Positions 17,761 through 29,127 of a DNA stretch of 64,000 nucleotides are shown here, piece after piece (position 1 is the stretch's first letter; each line of letters begins with the position of its first letter). Under the pieces are notes generated by a model, which worked only from the letters and a program-made list of their open reading frames with translations, was not told the DNA's origin and did not search any database. A program made the position numbers and the translations under genes. Source of the stretch: Candidatus Eiseniibacteriota bacterium (GTDB lineage Bacteria > Eisenbacteria > RBG-16-71-46 > CAIMUX01); assembly GCA_903844735.1 (NCBI GenBank), contig CAIMUX010000119.1, positions 1 through 64,000 on the forward strand, given 5' to 3'.

Positions 17761-20406
17761 TCACCGAACCACAAACACCTTGAGCGACAGCTCCGTAGCG
17801 GGGCCATTCAGGCGAGCCAGGTAGAGTCCCGAGGCGACCCGCGCACCGCCGGCATCGCGCTGGTTCCAGACCGTGGTGATCTCGCCCTTGACATCACCGG
17901 CGAACACGGTGGCCACGCGCTCGCCCTGTACGTTGTAGATCGTGAGCGTGGCGGGCCCTGAATGCGGCACTCCAAAGCGGAACGAGGTTCCGCCGCCCAC
18001 CGGAACGGCCGCAAGGAAGACCCGCGGCGAGCCGTCGGCAACGCCGCTTGCCGTGTCGTAGACAAAAGCTGCGCCGGCTCCGAGCGGACCGCGCAGCGCC
18101 GTGTCGTCGGCCCACGCGCGCCAATAGTACGGGCCCGCGCCGAGTGTTCCCGTCGGCACGGTCCAGGCCGATTGGACGCCCCCCTGGGCCACGCCCGCCT
18201 GCGTCACCACCGGCTGCGTGAACAGCGGATCGGTGTAGATGCGAAAGCCGTAGGTCAAGGCTCCCGGCCCGTCGGCATCCACGGCGTTTTGGACAGTCAG
18301 GGCAAGCGGATCGCCGACCGAGGCGCCTCCGACCGGCGCCAGTGCCAGGGGAGCCGTAGGAGCGGCATTGCCGGCGGTCGTGGAACCCGACACGGCGACG
18401 TCGTCGATGTACCAGCCGTCGCCCGTGACCGACGTATCGCTCTGGAAACGCCAGCGCAGCCGCACCTGCGACTGCCCGACGTAAGCGTCCAGAGGGATGG
18501 TTTTCTGCACCCAGGCGGTCTGCGAGCCGTTGTAGCTTGCGAGCGTCTGCCAGGTCGTCCCGTTGGTCGAGGCCTCGACGTAGCAGAAGTCGTACCCGAC
18601 CTCCGTCGCATAGCGCGTCCAGAAGGAAAGCACCGGCGAGGCGACGCTGGTGAGGTTGAGGGGGGTGCTCAACTGCGCCGAAACGTTGACACTGTTCCCG
18701 TAGGAGCCTGCGGGGCTGTCGGTCAGCGAATGCGTGGCGGTGTGGCTCTGGGTTGTGGTCAGGCCCCAGGGGGACGTGAGGGTCCAACGCGAGGTGCCGC
18801 TCTCGATGTTGTCGTCCACCAACAGAGTCGGCGCGCCCACGGGCAGGCTCACAGAAATGTCCTTCGTGCCGCCCGTCCACGAAAACCGGAGTGTGAGCGC
18901 AATGACATGGCCGGACGGACAGGCCGCGTCCACTGTAAGAGGGAAGGGAGAGGCGGTTGCGGACCAGATGGCGCGGGCGCCCAGAGTGCCGATGGCGCGC
19001 TGCCCCTCGCCCAACTGCAGGTAGGCGTCGTCGCTGAGCAGGGTCACGGTGAGAGAACCGGCTGTGGTCATCACGGCACCGTTTTGCACATCGAAGGCAA
19101 CCCCAGCGCTCTCGCCGGGATCAAGACGGCCATTGCCGTCGCCGCCGGTTACCGCGAGGTTGCGTAGGAACATCGACGGCCCGGCCACCTCGATGAGATA
19201 AAGCGCCGGCTCGAGATTATCCTGGAAGAGTTGGGGGATGCGAGAGTCGAGCGGCCAGAAGCCGTCGGACTCACCGCCGATTTCGTTGGAATAGGCGAAG
19301 GTCTTCGCCTTGAGCACCTGCTCGCCATACAGCCAGTCGATGGAGCCACCGTTGACGGCGTACAAGATCTCCGGTGGCTGGCCGTAGGTGTAGCCATTGT
19401 TGGAGGCCATGACCGAGGCGATATCCCGGAAGACCGTGTCGTCGGGGGTATGCGCGATTGTGTAGCCCCACGGGAACAGGACATAGTTGCTGTAGGTGTG
19501 AAAGCTCTGCGCGGTCTTGAACTGGTGCGCGAGCGCAAAGTTCATCATGGCCTGGGTTTCCGGCTCGCTTCCGGCCGAAGGACCGCGGTAGGTGAGATCC
19601 GAGGGAACGGTGCTCGATCCGGAGCCGACCCACTCGAACGGGTAGTTGCGGTTGACGTCGACACCGTAGGAGCCGTCACCATTGTTGCGGCGGTTCTTGC
19701 GCCACTGGCCGCCGCCGCTCGGATTGGTCGTTTCGTTGTAGACATACCCGTCCGCATTGACGATGGGCACGAAGTAAATCTCGCGTTCGTCCACGAGCCA
19801 ACGGACGCGGGCGTCGGTGGCGTAGTGCGAGCCGAGATACTCAATGAGCAACAAACAGGTCTCGGTCGACATCGGCTCGCGCGCGTGGTGCAGCGCGTCG
19901 AACATGACCTCGGGCTCGTCCTCATCGACACCAGGGTTGTCGCTGACCTTCATCGCCCAGATGGTGCGGCCCTCGCCGGTCGTGCCGATCGAGTACTTCG
20001 CCGTCGTGATCGCCGGGTAGGCCGTGTGCAGGGCGTCAAGCTGATCCACTGTTTCCGAATAGGTATGGAAAGCGCCAAAGCCGACGCCCTTGCCATTGCG
20101 CGCGGCGTAGAAGTTCTCCAGATCGGCCTGCCGGATCTCGAACCGATAGCCGGCAGCCAGCAGGCGCTGCTGATCCTCCGCCGTCGCCACGAGCACCGCC
20201 TCCACGCCGTGCTTGCCACCGACGACGTCATAGCCTGCCGCCGCCAGGGTGGCGAGAGCGTCTCCCGGCGCCTCGACCAGGATCAGATCGTGGCGCAGTG
20301 GCGTCGACGGGGCCGCGGCGACCACGGATGGCAAGGCCTGAACGAACAGCACAACGAGGAGCCACAGCACGAGTGCGGCGGCGGCACGCATTTGGCGACG
20401 AAGCAT
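17761..20406 (-). CDS. Secreted zinc carboxypeptidase (M14) with FlgD-like C-terminus
   Basis: An 881-residue exported metallocarboxypeptidase. The ATG at 20406 follows AGGGGGG and gives a signal peptide (LVLWLLVVLFVQALPSVVAA). The M14 catalytic domain spans about 110-390: zinc ligands in ALHHAREP (H174, E177) and SFHTYSN (H303), substrate-binding N252 and R253 (DVNRNYPFEW), and the general base E375 (SNEIGG). Beta-rich modules follow: a CARDB-like stretch, an immune-inhibitor-A/MAM-like jelly roll (LVDDNIESGTSRW), an Ig-like region, and a C-terminal FlgD-like module (LTIYNVQGERVATVF ... VASGLYLARL). The last of these resembles cell-surface sorting or anchoring tails of the FCB group. It probably degrades extracellular peptides. 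It appears monocistronic. Confidence 0.93.
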   Translation of the reverse strand: MLRRQMRAAAALVLWLLVVLFVQALPSVVAAAPSTPLRHDLILVEAPGDALATLAAAGYDVVGGKHGVEAVLVATAEDQQRLLAAGYRFEIRQADLENFYAARNGKGVGFGAFHTYSETVDQLDALHTAYPAITTAKYSIGTTGEGRTIWAMKVSDNPGVDEDEPEVMFDALHHAREPMSTETCLLLIEYLGSHYATDARVRWLVDEREIYFVPIVNADGYVYNETTNPSGGGQWRKNRRNNGDGSYGVDVNRNYPFEWVGSGSSTVPSDLTYRGPSAGSEPETQAMMNFALAHQFKTAQSFHTYSNYVLFPWGYTIAHTPDDTVFRDIASVMASNNGYTYGQPPEILYAVNGGSIDWLYGEQVLKAKTFAYSNEIGGESDGFWPLDSRIPQLFQDNLEPALYLIEVAGPSMFLRNLAVTGGDGNGRLDPGESAGVAFDVQNGAVMTTAGSLTVTLLSDDAYLQLGEGQRAIGTLGARAIWSATASPFPLTVDAACPSGHVIALTLRFSWTGGTKDISVSLPVGAPTLLVDDNIESGTSRWTLTSPWGLTTTQSHTATHSLTDSPAGSYGNSVNVSAQLSTPLNLTSVASPVLSFWTRYATEVGYDFCYVEASTNGTTWQTLASYNGSQTAWVQKTIPLDAYVGQSQVRLRWRFQSDTSVTGDGWYIDDVAVSGSTTAGNAAPTAPLALAPVGGASVGDPLALTVQNAVDADGPGALTYGFRIYTDPLFTQPVVTQAGVAQGGVQSAWTVPTGTLGAGPYYWRAWADDTALRGPLGAGAAFVYDTASGVADGSPRVFLAAVPVGGGTSFRFGVPHSGPATLTIYNVQGERVATVFAGDVKGEITTVWNQRDAGGARVASGLYLARLNGPATELSLKVFVVR

Positions 20407-20656
20407 GTCAGTCCCCCCTGGAATGAGTGACGCAAGAACCACCAAGCCGAGACCCGCGGCTAGCCAGCACCGCCGATACGTTGCCGGCGGCCGGCGATCT
20501 GCGGGCGAGCGCAGAGCCAGGTTCCAGCGGCCGGCGAACTGCCAGCGAATGCAGAGCGAGTTTCGTGCAGCCGACGCAATGCCGATGCACCATGCCGCAA
20601 TTATAGCGCACACTCGTCGCGATGTCTCGGCCATTCACTCCACCGACCGGCATGCC

Positions 20657-23422
20657 TTACCGCGGCCCCGCCCGCTCCACGCTCGCCCCGCGCACCCCGA
20701 AGGCGATCCGCACCGCACCGTCCCGATCCGTCCGCAGCACTTTCACCCCCAATCCCGCCGCCGCAGACAGCGTCTCGGCATGCGGCAGCCCGTAGGAGTT
20801 GCCCCGCCCGACGGAAATCACCGCGAGACACGGTCGCGCCGAGTTCCACCAGTCCGGAGAACTCGCGGACCGGCTGCCGTGGTGCGCCAGCTCCGCCACG
20901 ACAACGGCGCCCGGCCATCCCGAGGCGAGCACCGCAGTCTCGCGCTCTCTGGGCAGGTCCCCCGGCAGCACTACCCGGAATGGGACCATCGGCGCATGAG
21001 AGCTCGACGCGGCCCGCGACACCGACTCCAGCACCAGGACAAGCGACCCCGCGTTGGTGTCGCGCGGCCGGAAATCCGGCGGCGGGTGGATCACGCGCAT
21101 CGACACCGCCGAGCCTTCGCGATGCCACCCCGCGGCCGCCCGCACGACCACGGGAGGGCGGCGCGCCGCCCGCAAAGCAGCGAGCATCTTCTCCGGGGGC
21201 GCCGAGCCCTCCCCCAGCACCAGTGTGTCGAGACGCACCGGCGACGCGAGCAGGTCGATGAGTCCTCCCCAGTGATCGGCATCACCGTGCGTCACCCAGG
21301 CGCGATCCACGCGCTTCACACCGGCGCGCAGGAGTTGCGGCACCAGTCGATCCCGTCCGCGCATCGAACCGAGTCCGAGATCGACCAGCCATGTCGTGCC
21401 GGCAAACCGCACCAACGTGGCGTCTCCCTGCCCGACATCCAGCCACCGGATATCCAGTTCTGCCCCGCGGAACGGCCCCTCCGCGCGGAGGCGCCGCGCC
21501 TCGCTAGCCGCCAGGGGCAAAGAAAGAACGAGCATCCAGGCCATCGTTCCGGCGATCGCCCGCCGCCATGGAGACCGCCATCCCGCCGCGCCTCCGACCG
21601 TGGGATCGGCCGGCCACGACCGGGATGCTCCCGAGCACTCCTGGCCGGGACGCTCCTTCGCTGCCATCTCTCGGCGGGAGCGACTCTTTGGCCCCCTCTC
21701 GCGGCGGGGACGCTCGATCGTTGGCCGCTCTCGGCGCGTTCGCTCCTTTGTCGCCTCAGCCCACCGCCCGACCGCCAGCAGTGCCACGCCCACGACGACC
21801 ATCCACGCCAGCGACGTCACCCGGTCGAGCTGTCCCGTCCAGACCCACGCACCACTCACTTCCGCCATCGTACGAAGAATCGTGAGGAAGCCGTCCCCCG
21901 CGAGTCGTCCCACTGCGCAGAACGGAAACCCCGCGCCGGCCCCCGCGGCCACCGCGAAGAGTGCCGGGACCTGCACCGCCATCACCACGGCCATCGCCGG
22001 GATCGCGACTAGGTTCGCCAGCACCCCGAGCGGATAGAGGAGACCGAACCAGTGGAACGACCAGGGCACGGTGAGAAGCGTCGCCCCGACCGAAACGCCG
22101 AGGGCCAGCAGGAGTGGCCGCACCCGTTCGAGCCGGCGTGTCGATAGCCCGCCGCGCTTCCCGGCTCGATGCCGACCGCCCACATGGCCGCCCTGCGCCT
22201 TCGCCGCCTCTTTCGCGATATCCAGCCACGCGGCCGCCGCCCGGCCACCGAGAATCACCCCCGCGGTGGCGGCAAAACTGAGGACAAACGACGGCCCCGC
22301 AGGAAATCGCGGTTGGAGTATGGCCAAGAGCGCTGCCACCAGCCCTAGCGCGTTGAGGGTACGCCCGGCCCGCCCCCACGCCGGCCCGCCCGCCAGGAGA
22401 AGCGCTCCGCCCCACGAACGCTGCACTGGGGCGGGTGCGCCCACCATCCACGCATAGCCGCCCAGCAGCCAGATCGCCGGCCACTTCGCCGCGCGCGCCC
22501 CACGCAGAAGGACCCGCATCGCGAGCAACAGCACGCCGCCGAGCAGCGAAAAATGGAAGCCGGAAATGGAGAGGAGATGCATCGTCCCGGTGAGCCGAAA
22601 CGGCGTGTCCCAGCCGGGCGGCACCGGCGTGTCGGGTCCGAGGAAGGTCCGAGCCGCCAGAATTCCGGCGTCCGGGCCAAGGGCGCCGATCAGCCGATCT
22701 CCGAACCCACCCCGCCATTGTGCGGCCCGCACGGCGGCTGAATTCCCCGGAGCGGCGCCGGCCTTGGTCGCCACCGACCACGCGCGCTCCACCCACACGA
22801 ACACCGGGCCGGGCAGACCTCCGGGGCCCCTCGTTGCGAGCAGCAGGTAGCGACCCTGCGCAGCTCCGTTCCACGTTCCGCCCACCACGATCGGCGCGCG
22901 CGGCCGCACCCAGCCCTCGTCAGCAGCCCAGGTCTCCAGGTGTCCGCGCCATCGCGCCCCTTCGAGCTTCTCCTCTACCGTGTCGACCCGGACGAGAAAC
23001 CAGGCCCGATCCCCCGCCCCGGGCAACCGCCCCGCGTCGAACGGATCCGGCGACGGGTCGTCCGCCCCACGCGTGCCCGCCAGAAGCCCGAGGAGAAACC
23101 ACGCCCCGAGAAGCACGGCCCCGTTCCGGAACGCACCGTGTTTCTGCCGGAAAATCCGCATCGTCCAGCACGCGACAATCGCGCTCGCACATGCAGCCCA
23201 CGTCGCCGCGGCCAACAGCCCGCGGGCTTTGGCGACACCGCCGGGCGAAATGTCGCCCGCGAGTAGGGCTAATCCATGCCCCACGCTCCAGCCGGAAAGG
23301 ACCGCGACGGCGAGCCACACCCCGGCCCACCCCGCAACGGCCCGCGCGATCCGCGGCCTCGTGCGCATGCGACGAGGAGCCTTCGGCTCGGATGACTCCG
23401 CCAATGTCGAATCGATGACCAC
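20657..23422 (-). CDS. comEC: ComEC/Rec2-family DNA-uptake channel protein
   Basis: A large polytopic inner-membrane protein (921 aa from GTG 23422; ATG 23368 would give 903 aa; neither has a clear ribosome binding site). It has N-terminal helices, a DUF4131-type OB region, and the Competence domain with the canonical HLLSISGFHFSLL motif and GAPAPVQRS. The C-terminal metallo-beta-lactamase domain has LDVGQGDATLV, THGDADHWGG, LPGDLPRE and HHGSRSA. ComEC is known to form the channel for single-stranded DNA during transformation, and its lactamase domain is thought to degrade one strand. The intact MBL motifs suggest that activity here. A hydrophilic Arg/Glu-rich repeat insert separates the membrane and nuclease parts. 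No other competence genes are in the window. Confidence 0.93.
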   Translation of the reverse strand: MVIDSTLAESSEPKAPRRMRTRPRIARAVAGWAGVWLAVAVLSGWSVGHGLALLAGDISPGGVAKARGLLAAATWAACASAIVACWTMRIFRQKHGAFRNGAVLLGAWFLLGLLAGTRGADDPSPDPFDAGRLPGAGDRAWFLVRVDTVEEKLEGARWRGHLETWAADEGWVRPRAPIVVGGTWNGAAQGRYLLLATRGPGGLPGPVFVWVERAWSVATKAGAAPGNSAAVRAAQWRGGFGDRLIGALGPDAGILAARTFLGPDTPVPPGWDTPFRLTGTMHLLSISGFHFSLLGGVLLLAMRVLLRGARAAKWPAIWLLGGYAWMVGAPAPVQRSWGGALLLAGGPAWGRAGRTLNALGLVAALLAILQPRFPAGPSFVLSFAATAGVILGGRAAAAWLDIAKEAAKAQGGHVGGRHRAGKRGGLSTRRLERVRPLLLALGVSVGATLLTVPWSFHWFGLLYPLGVLANLVAIPAMAVVMAVQVPALFAVAAGAGAGFPFCAVGRLAGDGFLTILRTMAEVSGAWVWTGQLDRVTSLAWMVVVGVALLAVGRWAEATKERTRRERPTIERPRRERGPKSRSRREMAAKERPGQECSGASRSWPADPTVGGAAGWRSPWRRAIAGTMAWMLVLSLPLAASEARRLRAEGPFRGAELDIRWLDVGQGDATLVRFAGTTWLVDLGLGSMRGRDRLVPQLLRAGVKRVDRAWVTHGDADHWGGLIDLLASPVRLDTLVLGEGSAPPEKMLAALRAARRPPVVVRAAAGWHREGSAVSMRVIHPPPDFRPRDTNAGSLVLVLESVSRAASSSHAPMVPFRVVLPGDLPRERETAVLASGWPGAVVVAELAHHGSRSASSPDWWNSARPCLAVISVGRGNSYGLPHAETLSAAAGLGVKVLRTDRDGAVRIAFGVRGASVERAGPR
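21633..21752. repeat. 30-bp in-frame repeat inside comEC
   Basis: Four imperfect 30-bp units (21633, 21663, 21693, 21723) sharing CTCTCGGCGGG-like and GACGCTC-like words encode 10-residue units of the TKERTRRERP / TIERPRRERG type. They form a highly charged cytoplasmic or periplasmic linker ahead of the metallo-beta-lactamase domain. Confidence 0.8.
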
Positions 23423-23468
23423 CGTTGGGGTCCAAGCACGGATCGTGCCTCAACATGCAATGGATCAT

Positions 23469-23516
23469 CGAGCGGTGCCGATATCGAGCGGTGCCGATAT
23501 CGAGCGCTCCCGCTCT
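23469..23516. repeat. 16-bp tandem repeat, three copies
   Basis: CGAGCGGTGCCGATAT occurs twice in tandem (23469-23484, 23485-23500), followed by a diverged third copy (CGAGCGCTCCCGCTCT). It lies in the short gap between comEC and the upstream protease gene. Its role is unknown. Confidence 0.85.
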
Positions 23517-23606
23517 CGAAGGCTCCCCCTCGCGCCGAAGCCCGGCGCAAACGCACCGGGCCTCACAGACCTGACCCCGGACCAAGCTCCGGTTCCAAGG
23601 GGACCG

Positions 23607-25421
23607 TCACTTCATGATCACCATCTTGCGGACCTCAACCACGCTCCCCGCCTGCAGGCGGTAGAAGTAGATGCCCTGGGTGACGCGATCGCCGGCATCG
23701 TCGCGGCCATCCCACCGGATCTGATAGTCGCCCGCCCCCTGACTGGTCTGCACCAAAGCTCGCACCTGCCGACCGCCGGCATCGAATACGGCCATGCGCA
23801 CCATCGCGTCCCGGTCGAGGGTGTAGTGGATGCTTGTTTCCGGTCCGAACGGATTCGGCTCGTTCTGGTCGAGACGGACGGTCCGCGTGTAGAGCGGCGG
23901 GGCTTCCACCGCGGTCGCCGCCGTCGTCACGGCATCGAAGACATAGTCCTGCGCCCCGGAGCAGTCGTTCGACATCTGCACGAGCAGGTGTCCGTACTCC
24001 ATCTTGTTCCAGTTCGAGACGTCGAGGGTCCCGTTCCCCGCGGCATCCAGAACCATGTAGTACTCGTGAAAGACGAGTTGCCCCGCCTCCTTCACGACCA
24101 TCACCACCTGAGCGGTGCAACTCGGCCCGTCAAAGGTGATGGTGAGCTTTCGGTCCGAGCTGGACGTATTCCGGACGAAGCGCACCACGCTCTGACCCGT
24201 CCCTTCGGGTTCCTTTGCCGTGCTCGGGTGCTTGGCCGTCTGAGGATAGGTGCTGTATTGCCGGTCGTAAGCCATGGTCGGCTCGTAGGCCTGACTCTCG
24301 CCGTAATGGCGCCCGTCGTCGCGGATGGAAGTGTAGAAATTCCAGACTCCCCACTCCGCCAGGGTCCGGGCGAAATCGGTCCCGAACTGCGCAAAGGCTT
24401 TGTCGAAACAGGTGAAAATGGACGCGCCGGACGCCGTGTTCTGGTAGACCTGTCTGACGACATCGTGCGTCCACTTTTCTTTGATCATTGTAGGCCAAAG
24501 GAAACAGGCGTACTCGTGAGAGCCATTATAGGTGGATAGCCGTTGCTGCGGGGCGTTCATGTAACCGAAGAGGTACGCGTGATTGTCATCGACCGCGTTG
24601 TAGACCTCGTCCTCCATGAATGTCGCCACGTTCTCCATCCACCAGACGTTGGCCAACGTGTACCCCATCTGTACGACATGGTGGTACTCGTGGGCCACCG
24701 TGATCTTCATCGGCAGGGTTCGATCCGCGTACCCGAAGGGGGGATCATAGGCGTGGTCGACGACGAAGTAGGCGGTCCAGTCGTCCGGCCAGCGCGAGGC
24801 TGCAAGATCGGGCTGTGTCCAGCCGTAGGCCCCGCCGGCATCGGTCGCGTAGCAGTCGATGAGAGAGTTCCCTCCACCACTGCCGTCCGCAGGTGGAATC
24901 TGCCAACTGTTGGCGACGTGGTAGAAACGCCACGATGTCTCGCAGGCGGCCGCCACCGCATCTCGGTAGGCGACGCCGGGCCAGCCGTAGATCATGTTCG
25001 GCCCGCTGGTGTCGTAGTGGATCCGGAAGTGCGGGGTGTCCAAATAGGTCTCCGTAACCGGCCGCGCGACGAGGGTTAGGATCTCTGTGCGAACATCTCC
25101 CGGCAGGACAGAGAGCTTGGCCATCGCCTCGAGGAGAATGCCGGTGCCGCACTTGATCCGATCGCCACCGGCGGACTCGAACCGCTTGGGCAGCGCCCCG
25201 GAACCCCGTACGAATCGCACTTTGTTGAGCAGGCCATCGACCTCGGTGAGCTCGCCGGAGGCCACAGCCGCGTCAATGGCGTCAATGGCCCCAAACGCGT
25301 TGACCGCAGTGCCGGTGGCCCTCGCCGGCACCCCAGCCCGGGCGATGGCGGACGGATTGGCGGCGACGATGAGCGCAAAGGCGGCGATCCATCCGAATCT
25401 GGACGACCTCAAGGCGACCAT
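23607..25421 (-). CDS. Secreted HExxH metalloprotease (MXAN_6640 type)
   Basis: A 604-residue exported protein. The start is ATG 25421 behind GGAGGAG and gives a signal peptide (FGWIAAFALIVAANPSAIARA). The core has TPHFRIHYDTSGPN and then the zinc motif TVAHEYHHVVQMGY (HEYHH, 244-248), with WWMENVATFMEDEVY downstream supplying the probable third ligand or helix. This arrangement is that of the 'MXAN_6640 family putative metalloprotease', whose substrates are unknown. The C-terminus is a FlgD-like Ig module entered by LDQNEPNPFGPETSIHYTL and ending GIYFYRLQAGSVVEVRKMVI, the same sorting-type tail as in the M14 enzyme. It appears monocistronic. Confidence 0.88.
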   Translation of the reverse strand: MVALRSSRFGWIAAFALIVAANPSAIARAGVPARATGTAVNAFGAIDAIDAAVASGELTEVDGLLNKVRFVRGSGALPKRFESAGGDRIKCGTGILLEAMAKLSVLPGDVRTEILTLVARPVTETYLDTPHFRIHYDTSGPNMIYGWPGVAYRDAVAAACETSWRFYHVANSWQIPPADGSGGGNSLIDCYATDAGGAYGWTQPDLAASRWPDDWTAYFVVDHAYDPPFGYADRTLPMKITVAHEYHHVVQMGYTLANVWWMENVATFMEDEVYNAVDDNHAYLFGYMNAPQQRLSTYNGSHEYACFLWPTMIKEKWTHDVVRQVYQNTASGASIFTCFDKAFAQFGTDFARTLAEWGVWNFYTSIRDDGRHYGESQAYEPTMAYDRQYSTYPQTAKHPSTAKEPEGTGQSVVRFVRNTSSSDRKLTITFDGPSCTAQVVMVVKEAGQLVFHEYYMVLDAAGNGTLDVSNWNKMEYGHLLVQMSNDCSGAQDYVFDAVTTAATAVEAPPLYTRTVRLDQNEPNPFGPETSIHYTLDRDAMVRMAVFDAGGRQVRALVQTSQGAGDYQIRWDGRDDAGDRVTQGIYFYRLQAGSVVEVRKMVIMK

Positions 25422-25753
25422 GGCTCCTCCGCGCGGCGCCTGCCGTCCCGGTCGGGACGACCGGAGCGCACTCCGCACTCCGTGAGCCTACCAGATCGGG
25501 ATTCCCCCTTGCAAGCGTCCTGAAGAACGAACTTTCTCGAACCGGTGACAGCGAATCGGCCCTGAAGGTGGCACTTGGAGTAGACGAGAATCACGTCCCC
25601 CGGCTGCAGCAGGGCCTTCTCCGCCCTTCCAGCAAAGGCCGTAGCGAGCGAAAGCGACCTGAAGCTGAACCTGTCGGGCGGTCCTCGGATCGCAGGGCGC
25701 CGCGGGACGAAAGGTTGGCGGCGGCAACCTGGCGGGGTGACCGAGTGAAACCC
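25422..25753. other. 332-bp intergenic region
   Basis: This lies between the protease gene and the exporter permease upstream of it. The minus strand has an open stretch (LLQPGDVILVYSKCHLQGR) without start or ribosome binding site and with weaker third-position GC than real genes here, so I do not call it. The region should hold the protease promoter and the 3' end of the exporter transcript. I see no clear hairpin. Confidence 0.4.
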
Positions 25754-27128
25754 CTACTCAAACCTCAGAGCCTCCACCGGATCCAGCCTGGAAGCCCGGT
25801 ACGCCGGGTACCACCCGAAGAAGATTCCGATCCCCCCGGAGATCCCGAGTGCTAAGGCAATCGCCCCCGGACTCACCGCCAGCGGGGCGTGGAAGAGCGC
25901 CGAGACCACCCCGGCCAGGCCGTACCCGAGCCCGATCCCGAGCACCCCCCCCACCACCGTCAGCGTCACCGCCTCGGTAAGGAACTGTCCAAGGATGTCG
26001 CGCCGCCGCGCCCCCAAAGCCGCGCGCACGCCGATCTCCCTGGTCCTCTCTCGCACCGAGACCAGCATCATGTTCATAACGCCGATTCCGCCCACGAGGA
26101 GACCGATGGAGGAGAGCAGGATGGTGACGAGGAAGAACACCCCGGTGAGTTTATTGTACAGATCCATAAGCTCCGCCTGCGACGTGATGCCGAAGTCGTC
26201 AGGCTGGTCGGCCCGCACGCCGCGGCGGCGGCGCAGCAGCTCGGTGATCTCATCGCGCAGCGGTTCCACGCTTTGCGGCCCGCGCGGGCGGATTACCATG
26301 TAGTCGACGATCTGGCCGTAGTTCCATTGCCGCGCGAGGAGGGACAAGGGGAAGACCGCGAAGTCGTCCTGATTCTGGCCGAGGAGCTTCCCCTTCGCCT
26401 TCAGCACCCCGACCACGAGAAAGCGGTGCCCGTCGTAGTCCACCCACTGCCCCACGCCGCTGCCGGAAGGAAACAGCACGCCGGCCGGTCCGGCTCCTAA
26501 GACGCAGACCGGCGCACGGTGCTTCACTTCGTCGTCCGTATAGAGGCGTCCGGCCTCCGGCTCCCAGCCGTTGGCCTCGGCGAACCCGCCGGTCGCACCC
26601 ACCAGCGTCAGGATGGAGCTCTTCACCCCCCCTGCCTTCAGGTATCCCATGTCCTGGATCTCGGGCGAAACCCCGGCCGCGGAGGGGCAGAACTCGGCGA
26701 TGGCGACGGCGTCGGCCACGACCAGATCCTTCCGCGGCTTGCGCGGCCGATCGTCGCCGAAGTGGACACCCGCCTCGTACTTGCTCACGTAGAGCACGCC
26801 CGAGCCGAGGCTCGCGATCTGCTTCTTGACCGTCCCATTTAGCCCGCCGATGACCGCCATCATCGCGATCACCGCCCCGACGCCGATCATCAGCCCGAGC
26901 AGCGTGAGCATGGAGCGCATCTTCGTCGAGACGAGTGCCTCGAGCGCCATCTGGACATTCTCTCGCAGGAGCGATGTTTGTGCGGGTGCGAGCGCACCCG
27001 AGCGAACGCCGCGGGCCGAACTACCGAAGCCGGCCAGGCGCTGATCCGCACCCGTCGGCGGTTCTCCACTCACGGACCGGTCCCCACGCACCGGACGGCC
27101 GGCACCGCTCGCGGATCCGGGGTTTCTG

Positions 27129-27139
<11 letters not shown>
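25754..27139 (-). CDS. MacB-type ABC transporter permease (second)
   Basis: A 461-residue inner-membrane permease of the MacB/FtsX (type VII ABC) superfamily. It has one N-terminal membrane helix (MRSMLTLLGLMIGVGAVIAMMAV), a large periplasmic domain (about 110-330), then three helices with the conserved NMMLVSVRERTREIGVRAALGARRRDI loop. It ends PVEALRFE, as MacB proteins do. The ATG at 27139 overlaps the first permease's stop by 11 bp and leaves an unusually long 60-residue hydrophilic leader; a later, unrecognised start is possible. It is the last gene of the TolC-adaptor-ATPase-permease-permease run and probably pairs with the first permease as a heterodimer. Confidence 0.9.
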
Positions 27140-28352
<1,213 letters not shown>

Positions 28353-28392
28353 GCGGATCCCCGGCCCCCGGGGCGCGCAGCCCCGCGGGCGT

Positions 28393-29127
28393 TCACGCGG
28401 CTCCCCCCGGCTGGGCGCCCGGCGCCAGCCGTTCGTCCGAGGCGATCCTTCCATCGCGGATGCGAACGATGCGCAGCGCGTGCCGAGCCACGTCCTCTTC
28501 GTGCGTGACGAGGATGATGGTGTTCCCGCCCCGATGCATCTCGCGGAACGAAGCGAGGATCTCCTCACCGGTGGCGCTGTCGAGGTTTCCGGTCGGCTCG
28601 TCCGCGAGGATCAGGCTCGGTCTGGTGACCAGGGCGCGTGCGATCGCGACACGCTGGCGCTGCCCACCGGAAAGCTGGTTCGGCCGATGGTGCGCACGAT
28701 CCGTAAGGCCGACCCGCTCCAGCGCTTCCTCTACACGAACCTTCCGCTCCGCCGCGGGCATGCCGCGGTAGATCAGCGGCAGCTCGACATTGCCGCGGGC
28801 TGTAGCCCGCGGGAGAAGATTGAAGGTCTGGAACACGAAGCCGATCTCGCGGTTGCGGATGGCGGCCAATTGGTCTTCGTCCAGCGACTCCACGCCGCGC
28901 CCGGCCAGCCGGTAGTGACCCGCCGATGGGGTGTCGAGACACCCGATGAGGTTCATCAGGGTCGACTTGCCCGAACCGGATGGCCCCATGATGGCGACGA
29001 ACTCACCCGGATCGATGCGCAGCTCAACATCGCGCAGAGCGTGGACGAGCTCCTGCCCCACCTCGTAAGTCTTGCCGATCCCCTCCATCAGGATCAACGC
29101 CTCGCACGCGACCTCCGCCGTCGTCAT
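28393..29127 (-). CDS. ABC transporter ATP-binding protein (MacB/LolD type)
   Basis: A 244-residue cytoplasmic ATPase with Walker [11 protein letters not shown]-loop FQTFNLLPR, signature [15 protein letters not shown], Walker [13 protein letters not shown] and H-loop LVTHEED. The '[15 protein letters not shown]' text is characteristic of the MacB/LolD/FtsE clade. The start is ATG 29127, overlapping the adaptor stop in ATGA, so translation is coupled to the periplasmic adaptor. It powers the two permeases that follow 40 bp downstream. Confidence 0.96.
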   Translation of the reverse strand: MTTAEVACEALILMEGIGKTYEVGQELVHALRDVELRIDPGEFVAIMGPSGSGKSTLMNLIGCLDTPSAGHYRLAGRGVESLDEDQLAAIRNREIGFVFQTFNLLPRATARGNVELPLIYRGMPAAERKVRVEEALERVGLTDRAHHRPNQLSGGQRQRVAIARALVTRPSLILADEPTGNLDSATGEEILASFREMHRGGNTIILVTHEEDVARHALRIVRIRDGRIASDERLAPGAQPGGAA